A DNA stretch of 5,329 nt. Origin: Ruminococcaceae bacterium UBA1865. GTDB lineage: Bacteria; Bacillota; Clostridia; Oscillospirales; Acutalibacteraceae. Shown in pieces: positions 1 through 5,329 of the stretch (positions are counted from its first letter, which is position 1; every line of letters begins with the position of its first letter). Where the stretch lies: assembly GCA_002338255.1 (NCBI GenBank), contig DDHX01000037.1, positions 66,052 through 71,380 on the forward strand. The letters are read 5' to 3'. Made by a program: the position numbers and the translations under genes. The notes below the pieces were generated by a model, which had not been told where the DNA came from, searched no databases, and worked only from the letters and a program-made list of their open reading frames with translations.

Positions 1-169
1 CGGTTATGTTTATAGTGGGACGGATGATCCTTCGTCCACAGAGCTGAATACCAACGGCCAGACGGAACTGCAGGCCACCCGCACGGGCATCGGCCAATTC
101 CTTTACAACTGGGACGGAACGAAATGGGTTCTCGACAAAGCTTCACCCGTACACCAGAATAGCAAATAG
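1..169 (+). CDS. C-terminal fragment of an unrecognised protein (5' end outside window)
   Basis: The frame starting at base 2 is open from the window edge to a TAG at 167-169 and gives the last 55 residues of a protein. The piece is rich in Thr, Gly, Asn and Asp, with an aromatic stretch (FLYNWDGTKWVLDK) ending in a polar tail. That composition would suit an extracytoplasmic or surface-exposed domain, but this is only inference and I recognise no family motif. Support for a real gene comes from the sensible codon use, the lack of internal stops, and a strong hairpin terminator beginning 13 nt after the stop. It is convergent with the HD-domain gene on the other strand. Its function cannot be assigned from this fragment. 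Confidence 0.6.
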   Translation, partial: GYVYSGTDDPSSTELNTNGQTELQATRTGIGQFLYNWDGTKWVLDKASPVHQNSK

Positions 170-181
170 CACCAATGACAT

Positions 182-218
182 AAAAAGGCATGGAATCTCA
201 TCTGATTCCATGCCTTTT
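182..218. terminator. Bidirectional intrinsic terminator between convergent genes
   Basis: An 11-bp perfect G/C-containing stem, GGCATGGAATC (187-197) with GATTCCATGCC (204-214), surrounds a 6-nt loop. It is extended by AAAA (183-186) pairing with TTTT (215-218), giving about 15 bp in total. On the plus strand the stem is followed by TTTTATTGTTT; on the minus strand it is followed by TTTTTATG. It therefore has the form of an intrinsic terminator in both directions. It lies 13 nt after the stop of the plus-strand fragment and about 23 nt after the stop of the HD-domain gene. Confidence 0.88.
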
Positions 219-240
219 ATTGTTTGAGAAACAGCCTTAT

Positions 241-915
241 CTATAAAAGCCTTGTATCGTTGATAATCAACTCAAATTGTAAACCAAGATACTGCGCAGC
301 CTGACGGCAGAGTACCATGCGGGTCATGAAAATTTCAAAATACTCCATCACCGGGCAAATTTTCGTGTCGATCGTAATATTGAGCGTGGCTGTTTTATTC
401 TCGGCATCCACCTCTGTTGAAGCGCGCTCAACCGCATAATTCACACGGTCGTGGATATCTGCGTTGACTGTTTCTTTATCACGAACGCGGGTACGCCGAA
501 CATCGCCCTTGTCGGAAAGAATCAACGCGGCGGCAATCGGGTTAACCGCAGCGGCTGTGCCCTCATCGTGGTTGCCGATGGCGGCTACAATCAGCGCAAC
601 TTCAACGGGCGACATACCAAGCCTGTTGAGTATCTGAAACGCCATCAGAGCACCACTCTGCGCATGGTCAACACGGTTTACCACATTGCCGATATCGTGC
701 ATATAGCCCGCAATGGCGGCGAGTTCGCAGGTGCGGTCGTCATATTGAAGACACCGTAAAATATAACTCGCATAATTTGAAGAGCGCTTTGCGTGGGCAA
801 AGCCATGCTCTGTATATCCGATTACGCCTAAATTTTCGTTTCCCTTGGTAATATAAGCGTTAATTTCTTCATTTTTCAGAATACTTTCCAGTGTAACAAG
901 ATTATATTTTTCCAT
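241..915 (-). CDS. HD-domain metal-dependent phosphohydrolase, substrate unknown
   Basis: A 224-residue, probably cytosolic protein with no signal peptide or membrane segment. It carries an HD-superfamily active-site set: H37 in TEHGFAH, the H73-D74 pair in MHDIGN, H84 in the HxxxG context (DHAQSG), H116 in NHDEG, and D135 in LILSDKGD. The H...HD...H...H...D order is that of HD phosphohydrolases that bind two metals and is reminiscent of HD-GYP proteins, but the GYP signature is absent. Residues from about 140 to 224, including HDRVNYAVE and VMEYFEIFMTRM, form a C-terminal extension that I recall as typical of a conserved clostridial family annotated only as HD-domain proteins. The start is the ATG at 915, preceded by GGGGG at 921-925 with 5-nt spacing. 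It lies 12 nt after the dipeptidase stop, so the two are probably co-transcribed and perhaps translationally coupled. A nucleotide or cyclic-nucleotide substrate is possible, but nothing here decides it. Confidence 0.88.
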   Translation of the reverse strand: MEKYNLVTLESILKNEEINAYITKGNENLGVIGYTEHGFAHAKRSSNYASYILRCLQYDDRTCELAAIAGYMHDIGNVVNRVDHAQSGALMAFQILNRLGMSPVEVALIVAAIGNHDEGTAAAVNPIAAALILSDKGDVRRTRVRDKETVNADIHDRVNYAVERASTEVDAENKTATLNITIDTKICPVMEYFEIFMTRMVLCRQAAQYLGLQFELIINDTRLL

Positions 916-920
916 TACTA

Positions 921-925
921 CCCCC
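921..925 (-). promoter_or_regulatory. Atypical ribosome binding site (GGGGG) of the HD-domain gene
   Basis: The 12-nt gap between the dipeptidase TAA and the HD-gene ATG reads ACGGGGGTAGTA on the minus strand. The only purine-rich Shine-Dalgarno candidate is GGGGG, 5 nt before the ATG, which matches the anti-SD less well than the AAGGAAG and AAAGGGAG of the neighbouring genes. Re-initiation by ribosomes finishing the dipeptidase could compensate; that is inference. Confidence 0.5.
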
Positions 926-927
926 GT

Positions 928-2307
928 TTATTCTGAAAGCATACGATACATTGCCTCAAGGCAAACCTGTGCGTGGAGCATAAAGCGGTCAATATCAATG
1001 CTCTCGTTGGTATTGTGCAAACGGCGGTCCGGCTCGTCGGGGAAAAACGGGCCAAATGCGACTGCGTGGCCGTCGAATGCCCGCGCGTAGGTGCCGCCCC
1101 CGGTAGCGTATATACTGGCTGATTCGCCGATAACTGCGGCATATGCTCCCTGCAAAAGTGATATGAACGGACTGCTCTCCGGCAGGAAGAGGGGCTTCAC
1201 ATCGGAGTTAAGCGATGTTTCAAGACCAACTGCCGCCGTAGCCTTTGTAATAGCGCTGAGAATCTTCTCCCCGTTCGCTGTGACCGGATAACGGATATCA
1301 ACGCCGATGGACGCGCCGTCGCTGTCGATACGGACAAGGCCGAGGTTCAGCGTGAGTGGACCGGATTCCTCGTCGCTTGTATTAACTCCAAGCGATTCAC
1401 CGTGAAGCTCCGTGCCAATGCTATTATTAATAAAGCTGACCAAAGTGCCAAGTTCGTTTGCCGAAAAGACCTTCCCCAACAGCTTCATCAAATACGTCGC
1501 GGCATTAAAGCCCTCCTGCGGCTGCATAGCATGAGAAGCCTTGCCGATGGAAGTAACTTCAAAGCCATCGTCCGTCTTTATAAAGTTGAAATTTCCTTCA
1601 GCTGTCTTCGCTGCGCTTTCAAGCGCGGCGCACGCAGCTTCGTTGCATTTAATAAAGGCCGTTGCCTTTGAGGGAACCGCATTGACCACTGTACCGGAAA
1701 TAAATTTCCGAATAACACTTGAATCATTTCCCTTTGCTAAAACATTTAGACGCAGAAGACCTTTTTCACGGTTGCAGATACCATATTCGGAATCCGGCGT
1801 AAAGGCCATGACAGGCATCTGCTCGGACTTCAGGTACATCTCAAGATCGTTGCTTCCGGTTTCTTCGCCAGCGCCGAAAATTACACGAAGACGACGTTTC
1901 GGCTTGATCGCTTCATCCTTTAAAACCTTCAGACAGTAAAGCGCAACAATAGCGGCACCTTTATCATCGGCAGCACCGCGGCCAAAATAAAGATTGCCTT
2001 TGCGCGTCAGGGTAAACGGATCGGTATCCCAGCCTTCTCCTGCGGGAACTATATCAACATGGGCAACCACCGCCGCGACTTCATCGCCCTCGCCATATTC
2101 AGCGTGACCGGCGTAATTCCCAATATTTTTTGTGACAAAACCCATGTGATCCGCCATGTCGAGAATGCGGTTCAAGGCCTTTGCGGGTTCTTTTCCAAAA
2201 GGCATTCCTTCTTCCGCTTCACTGCGCACAGAAGGAATCGTAATCAGCTCCGCCAAATCTTTCAAAATATCTTCACGATAGTCTAATATTTTACTTCCAA
2301 AACTCAT
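928..2307 (-). CDS. pepV: PepV/Sapep-type M20 family zinc dipeptidase
   Basis: A cytosolic metallopeptidase of the PepV/Sapep branch of family M20, which releases amino acids from dipeptides using two zinc ions. Numbered from the ATG at 2307 it has 459 residues, close to known PepV proteins (about 470). All active-site motifs are present: H83-V-D85 (HVDIVP; zinc ligand and catalytic Asp), D114 in GRGAADDKG (bridging ligand), E148-E149 in GAGEETGS (catalytic base and ligand), D172 in TPDSEYG, H259 in GKASHAMQ (lid-domain transition-state His) and H431 in RRLHNTNES (ligand). The catalytic domain is split around a lid domain at roughly residues 185-375, as in the family. I chose 2307 rather than the in-frame ATG at 2325 because AAAGGAAG (2315-2322) lies 7 nt before it and would otherwise be codons 2-3; no Shine-Dalgarno precedes 2325. 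It is the first gene of a two-gene unit with the HD-domain gene. M20 succinyl-diaminopimelate desuccinylases are related, but the motifs and length favour PepV. Confidence 0.93.
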   Translation of the reverse strand: MSFGSKILDYREDILKDLAELITIPSVRSEAEEGMPFGKEPAKALNRILDMADHMGFVTKNIGNYAGHAEYGEGDEVAAVVAHVDIVPAGEGWDTDPFTLTRKGNLYFGRGAADDKGAAIVALYCLKVLKDEAIKPKRRLRVIFGAGEETGSNDLEMYLKSEQMPVMAFTPDSEYGICNREKGLLRLNVLAKGNDSSVIRKFISGTVVNAVPSKATAFIKCNEAACAALESAAKTAEGNFNFIKTDDGFEVTSIGKASHAMQPQEGFNAATYLMKLLGKVFSANELGTLVSFINNSIGTELHGESLGVNTSDEESGPLTLNLGLVRIDSDGASIGVDIRYPVTANGEKILSAITKATAAVGLETSLNSDVKPLFLPESSPFISLLQGAYAAVIGESASIYATGGGTYARAFDGHAVAFGPFFPDEPDRRLHNTNESIDIDRFMLHAQVCLEAMYRMLSE

Positions 2308-2314
2308 TTGGATA

Positions 2315-2322
2315 CTTCCTTT
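2315..2322 (-). promoter_or_regulatory. Ribosome binding site that sets the dipeptidase start
   Basis: The minus strand reads AAAGGAAG, then seven nucleotides (TATCCAA), then ATG at 2307. This is a near-ideal Firmicute Shine-Dalgarno at normal spacing. Because it lies inside the six-codon extension implied by the upstream ATG at 2325, it argues that the longer reading is not the main product. Confidence 0.8.
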
Positions 2323-2341
2323 CATAACTGATATTGGATTT

Positions 2342-2370
2342 ATTATATCACAAATAAAGTAAAAAAATAA
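2342..2370 (-). promoter_or_regulatory. Promoter of the dipeptidase-HD unit (extended -10)
   Basis: The minus strand carries a consensus -10, TATAAT (2347-2342), immediately preceded by TGA, giving a full extended -10 (TGnTATAAT). At 17-nt spacing the -35 position reads TTATTT (2370-2365), a weak match that the TG extension could compensate. The predicted start of transcription is near 2335, leaving a leader of about 28 nt. The -35 region overlaps the T-tract of the nagB terminator, so the two elements are packed back to back. Confidence 0.72.
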
Positions 2371-2391
2371 GAGCGAACCGAAGTCCGCTCT
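2361..2391 (-). terminator. Intrinsic terminator of nagB with a C(UUCG)G loop
   Basis: Read on the minus strand, AGAGCGGAC-TTCG-GTTCGCTCT forms a 9-bp stem (one G-U pair) closed by the very stable C(UUCG)G tetraloop at 2370-2391. It is followed by TATTTTTTT (2369-2361). It begins 17 nt after the nagB stop codon. This is a textbook intrinsic terminator and separates nagB from the dipeptidase unit. Confidence 0.93.
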
Positions 2392-2408
2392 GTTAAATTT
2401 GAGTTAAA

Positions 2409-3161
2409 TCAGCCAATCGCGCTTGGAACTTTTTCACGAATAACCGCGAGCGCCGCTTCGTCTGCCACGATGGTCACATCATTGTGCAGTTGCAGAATAG
2501 AAGCCGGAACCGCAGGGGTAATTGGGCCAAACAGCGAACGATAAAGAATTTCCGCTTTTCCCTCACCATTGGCTACCAGCAAAAGCTTTTTTGCCTGCAT
2601 AATCGCCTTGATTCCCATGGTAATAGCATACTTAGGTACTTCGCCGGCATTTTCAAAAAAGCGGGCATTTGCATCAATAGTCTGCTGCTTTAGCTTCACG
2701 CAGTGTGTGGTTTTATCAAAGTCTTCGTCAGGTTCGTTAAACCCGATATGGCCGGTGTGACCGATACCCAGAAGTTGTAAGTCAATTCCGCCCAAGCTGC
2801 TGATTACATTGTCGTACCGATTGCACTCCGCGTCAATGTCCTTTGCAAGGCCGTTTGGAACGTTTGTGTTTTCCATTGGAATATTAACATGGTGAAAAAA
2901 GTTGGTATTCATATAATTGCGGTAGCTTTGTTCGTGCTCAACCGGCAAATTGCAGTATTCATCGAGGTTGACACTGTGAACTCTTGAAAAATCAATATCG
3001 CCTTTTTTATACCACTCAATCAACTGGCTGTAAACACCAAGCGGTGTTGAACCGGTTGCAAGTCCCAAAACAGAATTTGGAAATAAGATAACCTGAGCCG
3101 AAATAATATTTGCAGCTTTTCTGCTCATGCTTTGATACTCCGGTGCGCTGATGATCTTCAT
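2409..3161 (-). CDS. nagB: Glucosamine-6-phosphate deaminase
   Basis: Cytosolic enzyme converting glucosamine 6-phosphate to fructose 6-phosphate plus ammonia, the step that feeds amino sugars into glycolysis. The 250-residue length fits the short Bacillus-type NagB rather than the 266-residue allosteric E. coli form. Visible motifs: the phosphate-binding loop ATGSTP (35-40), catalytic D67 in NLDEY (E. coli D72), GIGHTGHIGFNEP (132-144) with H138 and E143 (E. coli H143 and E148), R167 in NARFF (E. coli R172), and K202 in GEGKAE (E. coli K208). T136 stands where E. coli has D141; B. subtilis NagB has Asn there, so this position varies naturally. The ATG at 3161 is preceded by AAAGGGAG (3168-3175) at 6-nt spacing. 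The gene has its own promoter and terminator and no nagA beside it, so it is probably monocistronic. A 6-phosphogluconolactonase is excluded by the NLDEY and GHIGFNEP motifs. Confidence 0.97.
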   Translation of the reverse strand: MKIISAPEYQSMSRKAANIISAQVILFPNSVLGLATGSTPLGVYSQLIEWYKKGDIDFSRVHSVNLDEYCNLPVEHEQSYRNYMNTNFFHHVNIPMENTNVPNGLAKDIDAECNRYDNVISSLGGIDLQLLGIGHTGHIGFNEPDEDFDKTTHCVKLKQQTIDANARFFENAGEVPKYAITMGIKAIMQAKKLLLVANGEGKAEILYRSLFGPITPAVPASILQLHNDVTIVADEAALAVIREKVPSAIG

Positions 3162-3167
3162 ATGAAT

Positions 3168-3175
3168 CTCCCTTT
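3168..3175 (-). promoter_or_regulatory. nagB ribosome binding site
   Basis: AAAGGGAG on the minus strand, 6 nt before the nagB ATG, a strong Shine-Dalgarno. It sits next to a small palindrome, TCATGA (3176-3181), which is too short to be expected to mask it. Confidence 0.8.
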
Positions 3176-3213
3176 CATGATGTAACTCGTCCTAAATAGG
3201 TATGTCTTAATCG

Positions 3214-3249
3214 GAAAATATTTTCAATTCATCGACTAATAATTGAAAA
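3214..3249. promoter_or_regulatory. Inverted repeat plus overlapping palindrome in the nagB leader
   Basis: On the plus strand TTTTCAATT (3221-3229) and AATTGAAAA (3241-3249) form perfect 9-bp inverted arms around an 11-nt spacer. The left arm overlaps a perfect 12-bp palindrome, GAAAATATTTTC (3214-3225). Relative to the predicted nagB start of transcription (about 3260) these lie at roughly +11 to +46. They could be a repressor operator placed as a roadblock, or an A/U-rich RNA hairpin in the leader. The sequence does not resemble the GntR-type NagR operator as I remember it, nor a catabolite-responsive element, so the regulator is unknown. A/T-rich intergenic DNA gives such palindromes fairly often, which lowers confidence. 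Confidence 0.45.
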
Positions 3250-3266
3250 AGTCTTTCTTTTATTAA

Positions 3267-3296
3267 ATTATATCACAGAACAGAAAAAAAGCCACA
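3267..3296 (-). promoter_or_regulatory. nagB promoter (extended -10)
   Basis: On the minus strand TATAAT (3272-3267) is preceded by TGA (3275-3273), a consensus extended -10. The -35 position is poor: TGTGGC at 3296-3291 with an 18-nt spacer. Transcription should start near 3260, giving a leader of about 100 nt. The core TGTGATATAAT is identical to that of the dipeptidase promoter. Confidence 0.7.
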
Positions 3297-3300
3297 GGGC
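3284..3300 (-). terminator. Weak terminator candidate after the Cache-GGDEF-EAL gene
   Basis: On the minus strand GCC-CTGT-GGC is followed directly by TTTTTTT. The T-tract is good, but the stem is only 3 bp and I cannot extend it. It lies about 33 nt after the stop of the c-di-GMP gene and overlaps the -35 region of the nagB promoter. Termination here would be inefficient, so some read-through into nagB is plausible. Confidence 0.3.
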
Positions 3301-3333
3301 AGAATCAATCAATTTCACTCTATGATACCACCA

Positions 3334-5329
3334 TTATTTATGCAGTACATCCAACAGCTGCTTTGCCTGTTCCGGGGGAACCGGTTTGCTGATGTAGTAC
3401 CCCTGAATGATGTTGCATCCGCAATTGGAAACGCACTGAATCTGCTGCTCGGTTTCCACTCCTTCCGCAATCACCTCAAGGTTTAATTTATGCGCCAAAA
3501 GTACAATCATGTCCACGATATCTCTCCCGGTCTTATCGGTTGCAATTTCATCAATAAAGCTTTTATCAATTTTCACAGAGAAAATCGGTAAATTTTTCAG
3601 ATAGGTCAACGAAGAGAAACCGGTGCCAAAATCATCAAGGTATACCATAATACCGTGGTCACTCAAAATTTGCAGCTTTTCAGCCACCTCCTGAAAGGAT
3701 TCAATCAAACAGGATTCAGTCACCTCGATTGCTACGCTCCCCGGGGCTAATCCATAATGGTTAAAGCGGCCAATCACATAATCGGTAAAGTCCACCTGCA
3801 GCAGCTCAGTTGGTGAGGTATTAAACGAAACCCGAAGATTTCTTCCCTCCAAACTCTTCGCAAAAGCAAAAGTTTGTTCCACCACAAATCTTCCGAGCTC
3901 TATAATAAACCCGCTCTTTTCGGCCATTTCGATAAACTGGAGCGGAGCAATCATGCCGAATGTAGCGCTGTTCCAGCGAACAAGTGCTTCAAAACCCACA
4001 ATGGTTTTCGTCGTACTATTGTACTGCGGCTGAAAATAACAAATCAATTCATTATTTTGAATTGACTGTTTCAGTTCACTATCCATTTTGTGCTGACGGT
4101 CGATTATGCCTCCAAAGTCATCGTTAAATAACGCATAGCTTCCTTTGGATAAGCGCTTTGCCTCACTGAGCACAAATTCACCGCGGCCGATAATCTCGTC
4201 AAACTCACTATCGCTTTTTTTCTCATTGAAATTAAACAAGATTGCGCCAACGCTCACGGTAAGCTGAATAATATTTTCATGAATCAAAAACGGCTCTTTA
4301 AAAAGTTCCAAGATATGCTTTGCATATTCTTCAAGATTCTCGACAGTATTTACGTTCAAAATAAGCAAAGCGAATTCATCGCCGCCAATTCTTCCGAGAA
4401 TATTTTCTTTGCCCTCTATTTTGGTCAGACGTACCGCTGCTTCAGCAAGAAACTCATCGCCGACATCGTGCCCAAACGTATTATTAACGGACTGAAAATT
4501 GTCTACATCAAGGAAAAATGCGCCTCCGTTTTGGCAATTCGTGCGGCACTGGTCAAGCCAACCAGCCGTTTGCCGTTTGATTCCATTCCGATTTGGCAGC
4601 TTCGTCAGTGTATCGGTATAAGTAAAATATTTGATTTCCTGTTCTCTTCTCACCTGTGCTTCATAGCTATTTCTTTTGAGCTTAAAAAAGTAAATTGATA
4701 TCACAATAAATTCTATAATCAGTATTCCAAATAAAATACCACTCATGAGAAGAATCTGATTAGCCTGTGCCATAATTTTACTTTTTTCAACCGCAACCAT
4801 GAACATCCAGCCGTCGGTTCCCTTAATATAGCTGTACCCAACAAGCTTTTCTAAATTGTTTATGGAGTAGGAACCTTTTCCGGATTTGTTTTGAAGAAAG
4901 TCCTGTTGAATATCAGCGACGTCCTGTTCACTGGATTCCGAACTGATATATTGAAAGAAATCATTAATATCGTCTTGCCCCGTCCTGTTGGAAATAACAT
5001 TGCCGTTATGCGACAGAACATAGATTGCATTGTCCGAACTGACAGCAACATTATCCATAATGTTGAGATGGCCGTCGCTGTGGGCTGTCGCAATCAATAC
5101 GCCGACTACTTTCCCCCTGCGTGAGACCGGAACGGCATAGGCAACAATTTTACTCCCGTTGCCAAACATATCACTCAATTCACTTGATATATTAGGTTGC
5201 CCTTTTAATGCTTTTTTAAAGTATTCCCGCCCGCTCACCGAAGCGGTTTGACCGTCATTGGTAATCGCATCTCCATTTGCATCCGCATAGGCTACGCGCA
5301 CAAAATCCTTGCGGCTGGCTTCCACTTCA
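3334..5329 (-). CDS. Membrane Cache-GGDEF-EAL cyclic-di-GMP signalling protein (N-terminus cut)
   Basis: A sensor protein with both a diguanylate cyclase and a c-di-GMP phosphodiesterase domain. The frame stays open to the window edge; the GTG at 5325 is internal to the Cache domain and not a credible start. Numbered from that codon (663 residues to the stop): residues 1-185 are the C-terminal part of an extracellular Cache domain (GREYFKKAL near 32, paired PV...GxxxGV strands at 66-76), and 190-214 are one transmembrane helix, followed by a short charged linker. GGDEF spans about 235-402, with DTLTKLPNR, metal ligand D273, N281 and an intact GGDEF at 314-318. The inhibitory RxxD site is absent (GKEN at 305-308). 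EAL spans about 415-663, with E446 of EAL, N502, E534, E537, D564-D565, K585, E621 and Q641, all the residues needed for catalysis in characterised EAL enzymes. Missing upstream are the first transmembrane helix and the start of Cache. Both activities look possible; the ligand is unknown. Confidence 0.95.
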   Translation of the reverse strand, partial: EVEASRKDFVRVAYADANGDAITNDGQTASVSGREYFKKALKGQPNISSELSDMFGNGSKIVAYAVPVSRRGKVVGVLIATAHSDGHLNIMDNVAVSSDNAIYVLSHNGNVISNRTGQDDINDFFQYISSESSEQDVADIQQDFLQNKSGKGSYSINNLEKLVGYSYIKGTDGWMFMVAVEKSKIMAQANQILLMSGILFGILIIEFIVISIYFFKLKRNSYEAQVRREQEIKYFTYTDTLTKLPNRNGIKRQTAGWLDQCRTNCQNGGAFFLDVDNFQSVNNTFGHDVGDEFLAEAAVRLTKIEGKENILGRIGGDEFALLILNVNTVENLEEYAKHILELFKEPFLIHENIIQLTVSVGAILFNFNEKKSDSEFDEIIGRGEFVLSEAKRLSKGSYALFNDDFGGIIDRQHKMDSELKQSIQNNELICYFQPQYNSTTKTIVGFEALVRWNSATFGMIAPLQFIEMAEKSGFIIELGRFVVEQTFAFAKSLEGRNLRVSFNTSPTELLQVDFTDYVIGRFNHYGLAPGSVAIEVTESCLIESFQEVAEKLQILSDHGIMVYLDDFGTGFSSLTYLKNLPIFSVKIDKSFIDEIATDKTGRDIVDMIVLLAHKLNLEVIAEGVETEQQIQCVSNCGCNIIQGYYISKPVPPEQAKQLLDVLHK

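Noticed and set aside
451..759. 102-codon plus-strand open frame opposite the HD-domain gene
   Set aside because: It lies wholly antisense to a well-supported gene, has no ribosome binding site I can see and no recognisable motif; it is a codon shadow.
918..1142. 74-codon minus-strand frame overlapping the end of the dipeptidase
   Set aside because: Same strand but a different frame from the conserved C-terminus containing the zinc-ligand His; no support for an overlapping gene.
1541..1939. 132-codon plus-strand open frame inside the dipeptidase gene
   Set aside because: Antisense to conserved M20 catalytic sequence, with no family motifs; explained by the codon pattern of the dipeptidase.
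3191..3200. CCTAAATAGG near-palindrome upstream of nagB
   Set aside because: Only 4-bp arms in A/T-rich leader DNA; too short to call an operator.
3161..3260. Riboswitch in the nagB leader
   Set aside because: The leader is about 100 nt, but I see no conserved aptamer core and no terminator-type hairpin before the start codon; only the A/T-rich inverted repeat.
4279..4698. 139-codon plus-strand open frame opposite the GGDEF domain
   Set aside because: Antisense to the intact GGDEF coding sequence and compositionally ordinary for a shadow frame; no upstream promoter or ribosome binding site evident.
5323..5325. GTG as the start codon of the Cache-GGDEF-EAL protein
   Set aside because: The frame remains open to the window edge and starting here would remove the first membrane helix and half of the Cache domain; the true start is outside the window.

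Overview
The window looks like chromosomal DNA from a low-to-moderate GC Firmicute, most likely an anaerobic Clostridia member. The evidence is strong AAGGAAG-type ribosome binding sites, TATAAT promoters with a TGn extension, a PepV/Sapep-type M20 dipeptidase, a short Bacillus/Clostridium-type NagB, and intrinsic terminators. A finer placement (for example Oscillospirales) would be a guess. I see no mobile elements, CRISPR arrays, RNA genes or foreign-looking segments.

Layout, left to right. Positions 1-169 hold the last 55 codons of an unrecognised plus-strand gene. It converges on everything else, and a hairpin at 182-218 with A/T tracts on both sides can terminate both directions. All remaining genes are on the minus strand, so transcription runs right to left. 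From the right edge they are: a membrane-bound Cache-GGDEF-EAL cyclic-di-GMP protein (3334-5329, N-terminus cut by the window), nagB (glucosamine-6-phosphate deaminase, 2409-3161), a PepV-like dipeptidase (928-2307), and an HD-domain phosphohydrolase (241-915).

Transcription units. nagB looks monocistronic. It has an extended -10 promoter at about 3267-3275, a leader of roughly 100 nt containing an inverted repeat, a good Shine-Dalgarno, and an intrinsic terminator with a C(UUCG)G loop at 2361-2391. The dipeptidase promoter begins inside that terminator's T-tract and drives a two-gene unit, dipeptidase plus HD protein, separated by 12 nt. The nagB and dipeptidase promoters share the identical 11-mer TGTGATATAAT. 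The Cache-GGDEF-EAL gene has only a poor terminator candidate before the nagB promoter.

Functionally the window combines amino-sugar catabolism (nagB without an adjacent nagA), intracellular dipeptide hydrolysis linked to an HD hydrolase of unknown substrate, and an environmental sensor that could both make and degrade c-di-GMP. Nothing forms an obviously new multi-gene system. The points most worth following are the conserved HD protein coupled to the dipeptidase, the nagB leader inverted repeat, the dipeptidase start-site correction, and the bifunctional-looking GGDEF-EAL protein with no inhibitory site.
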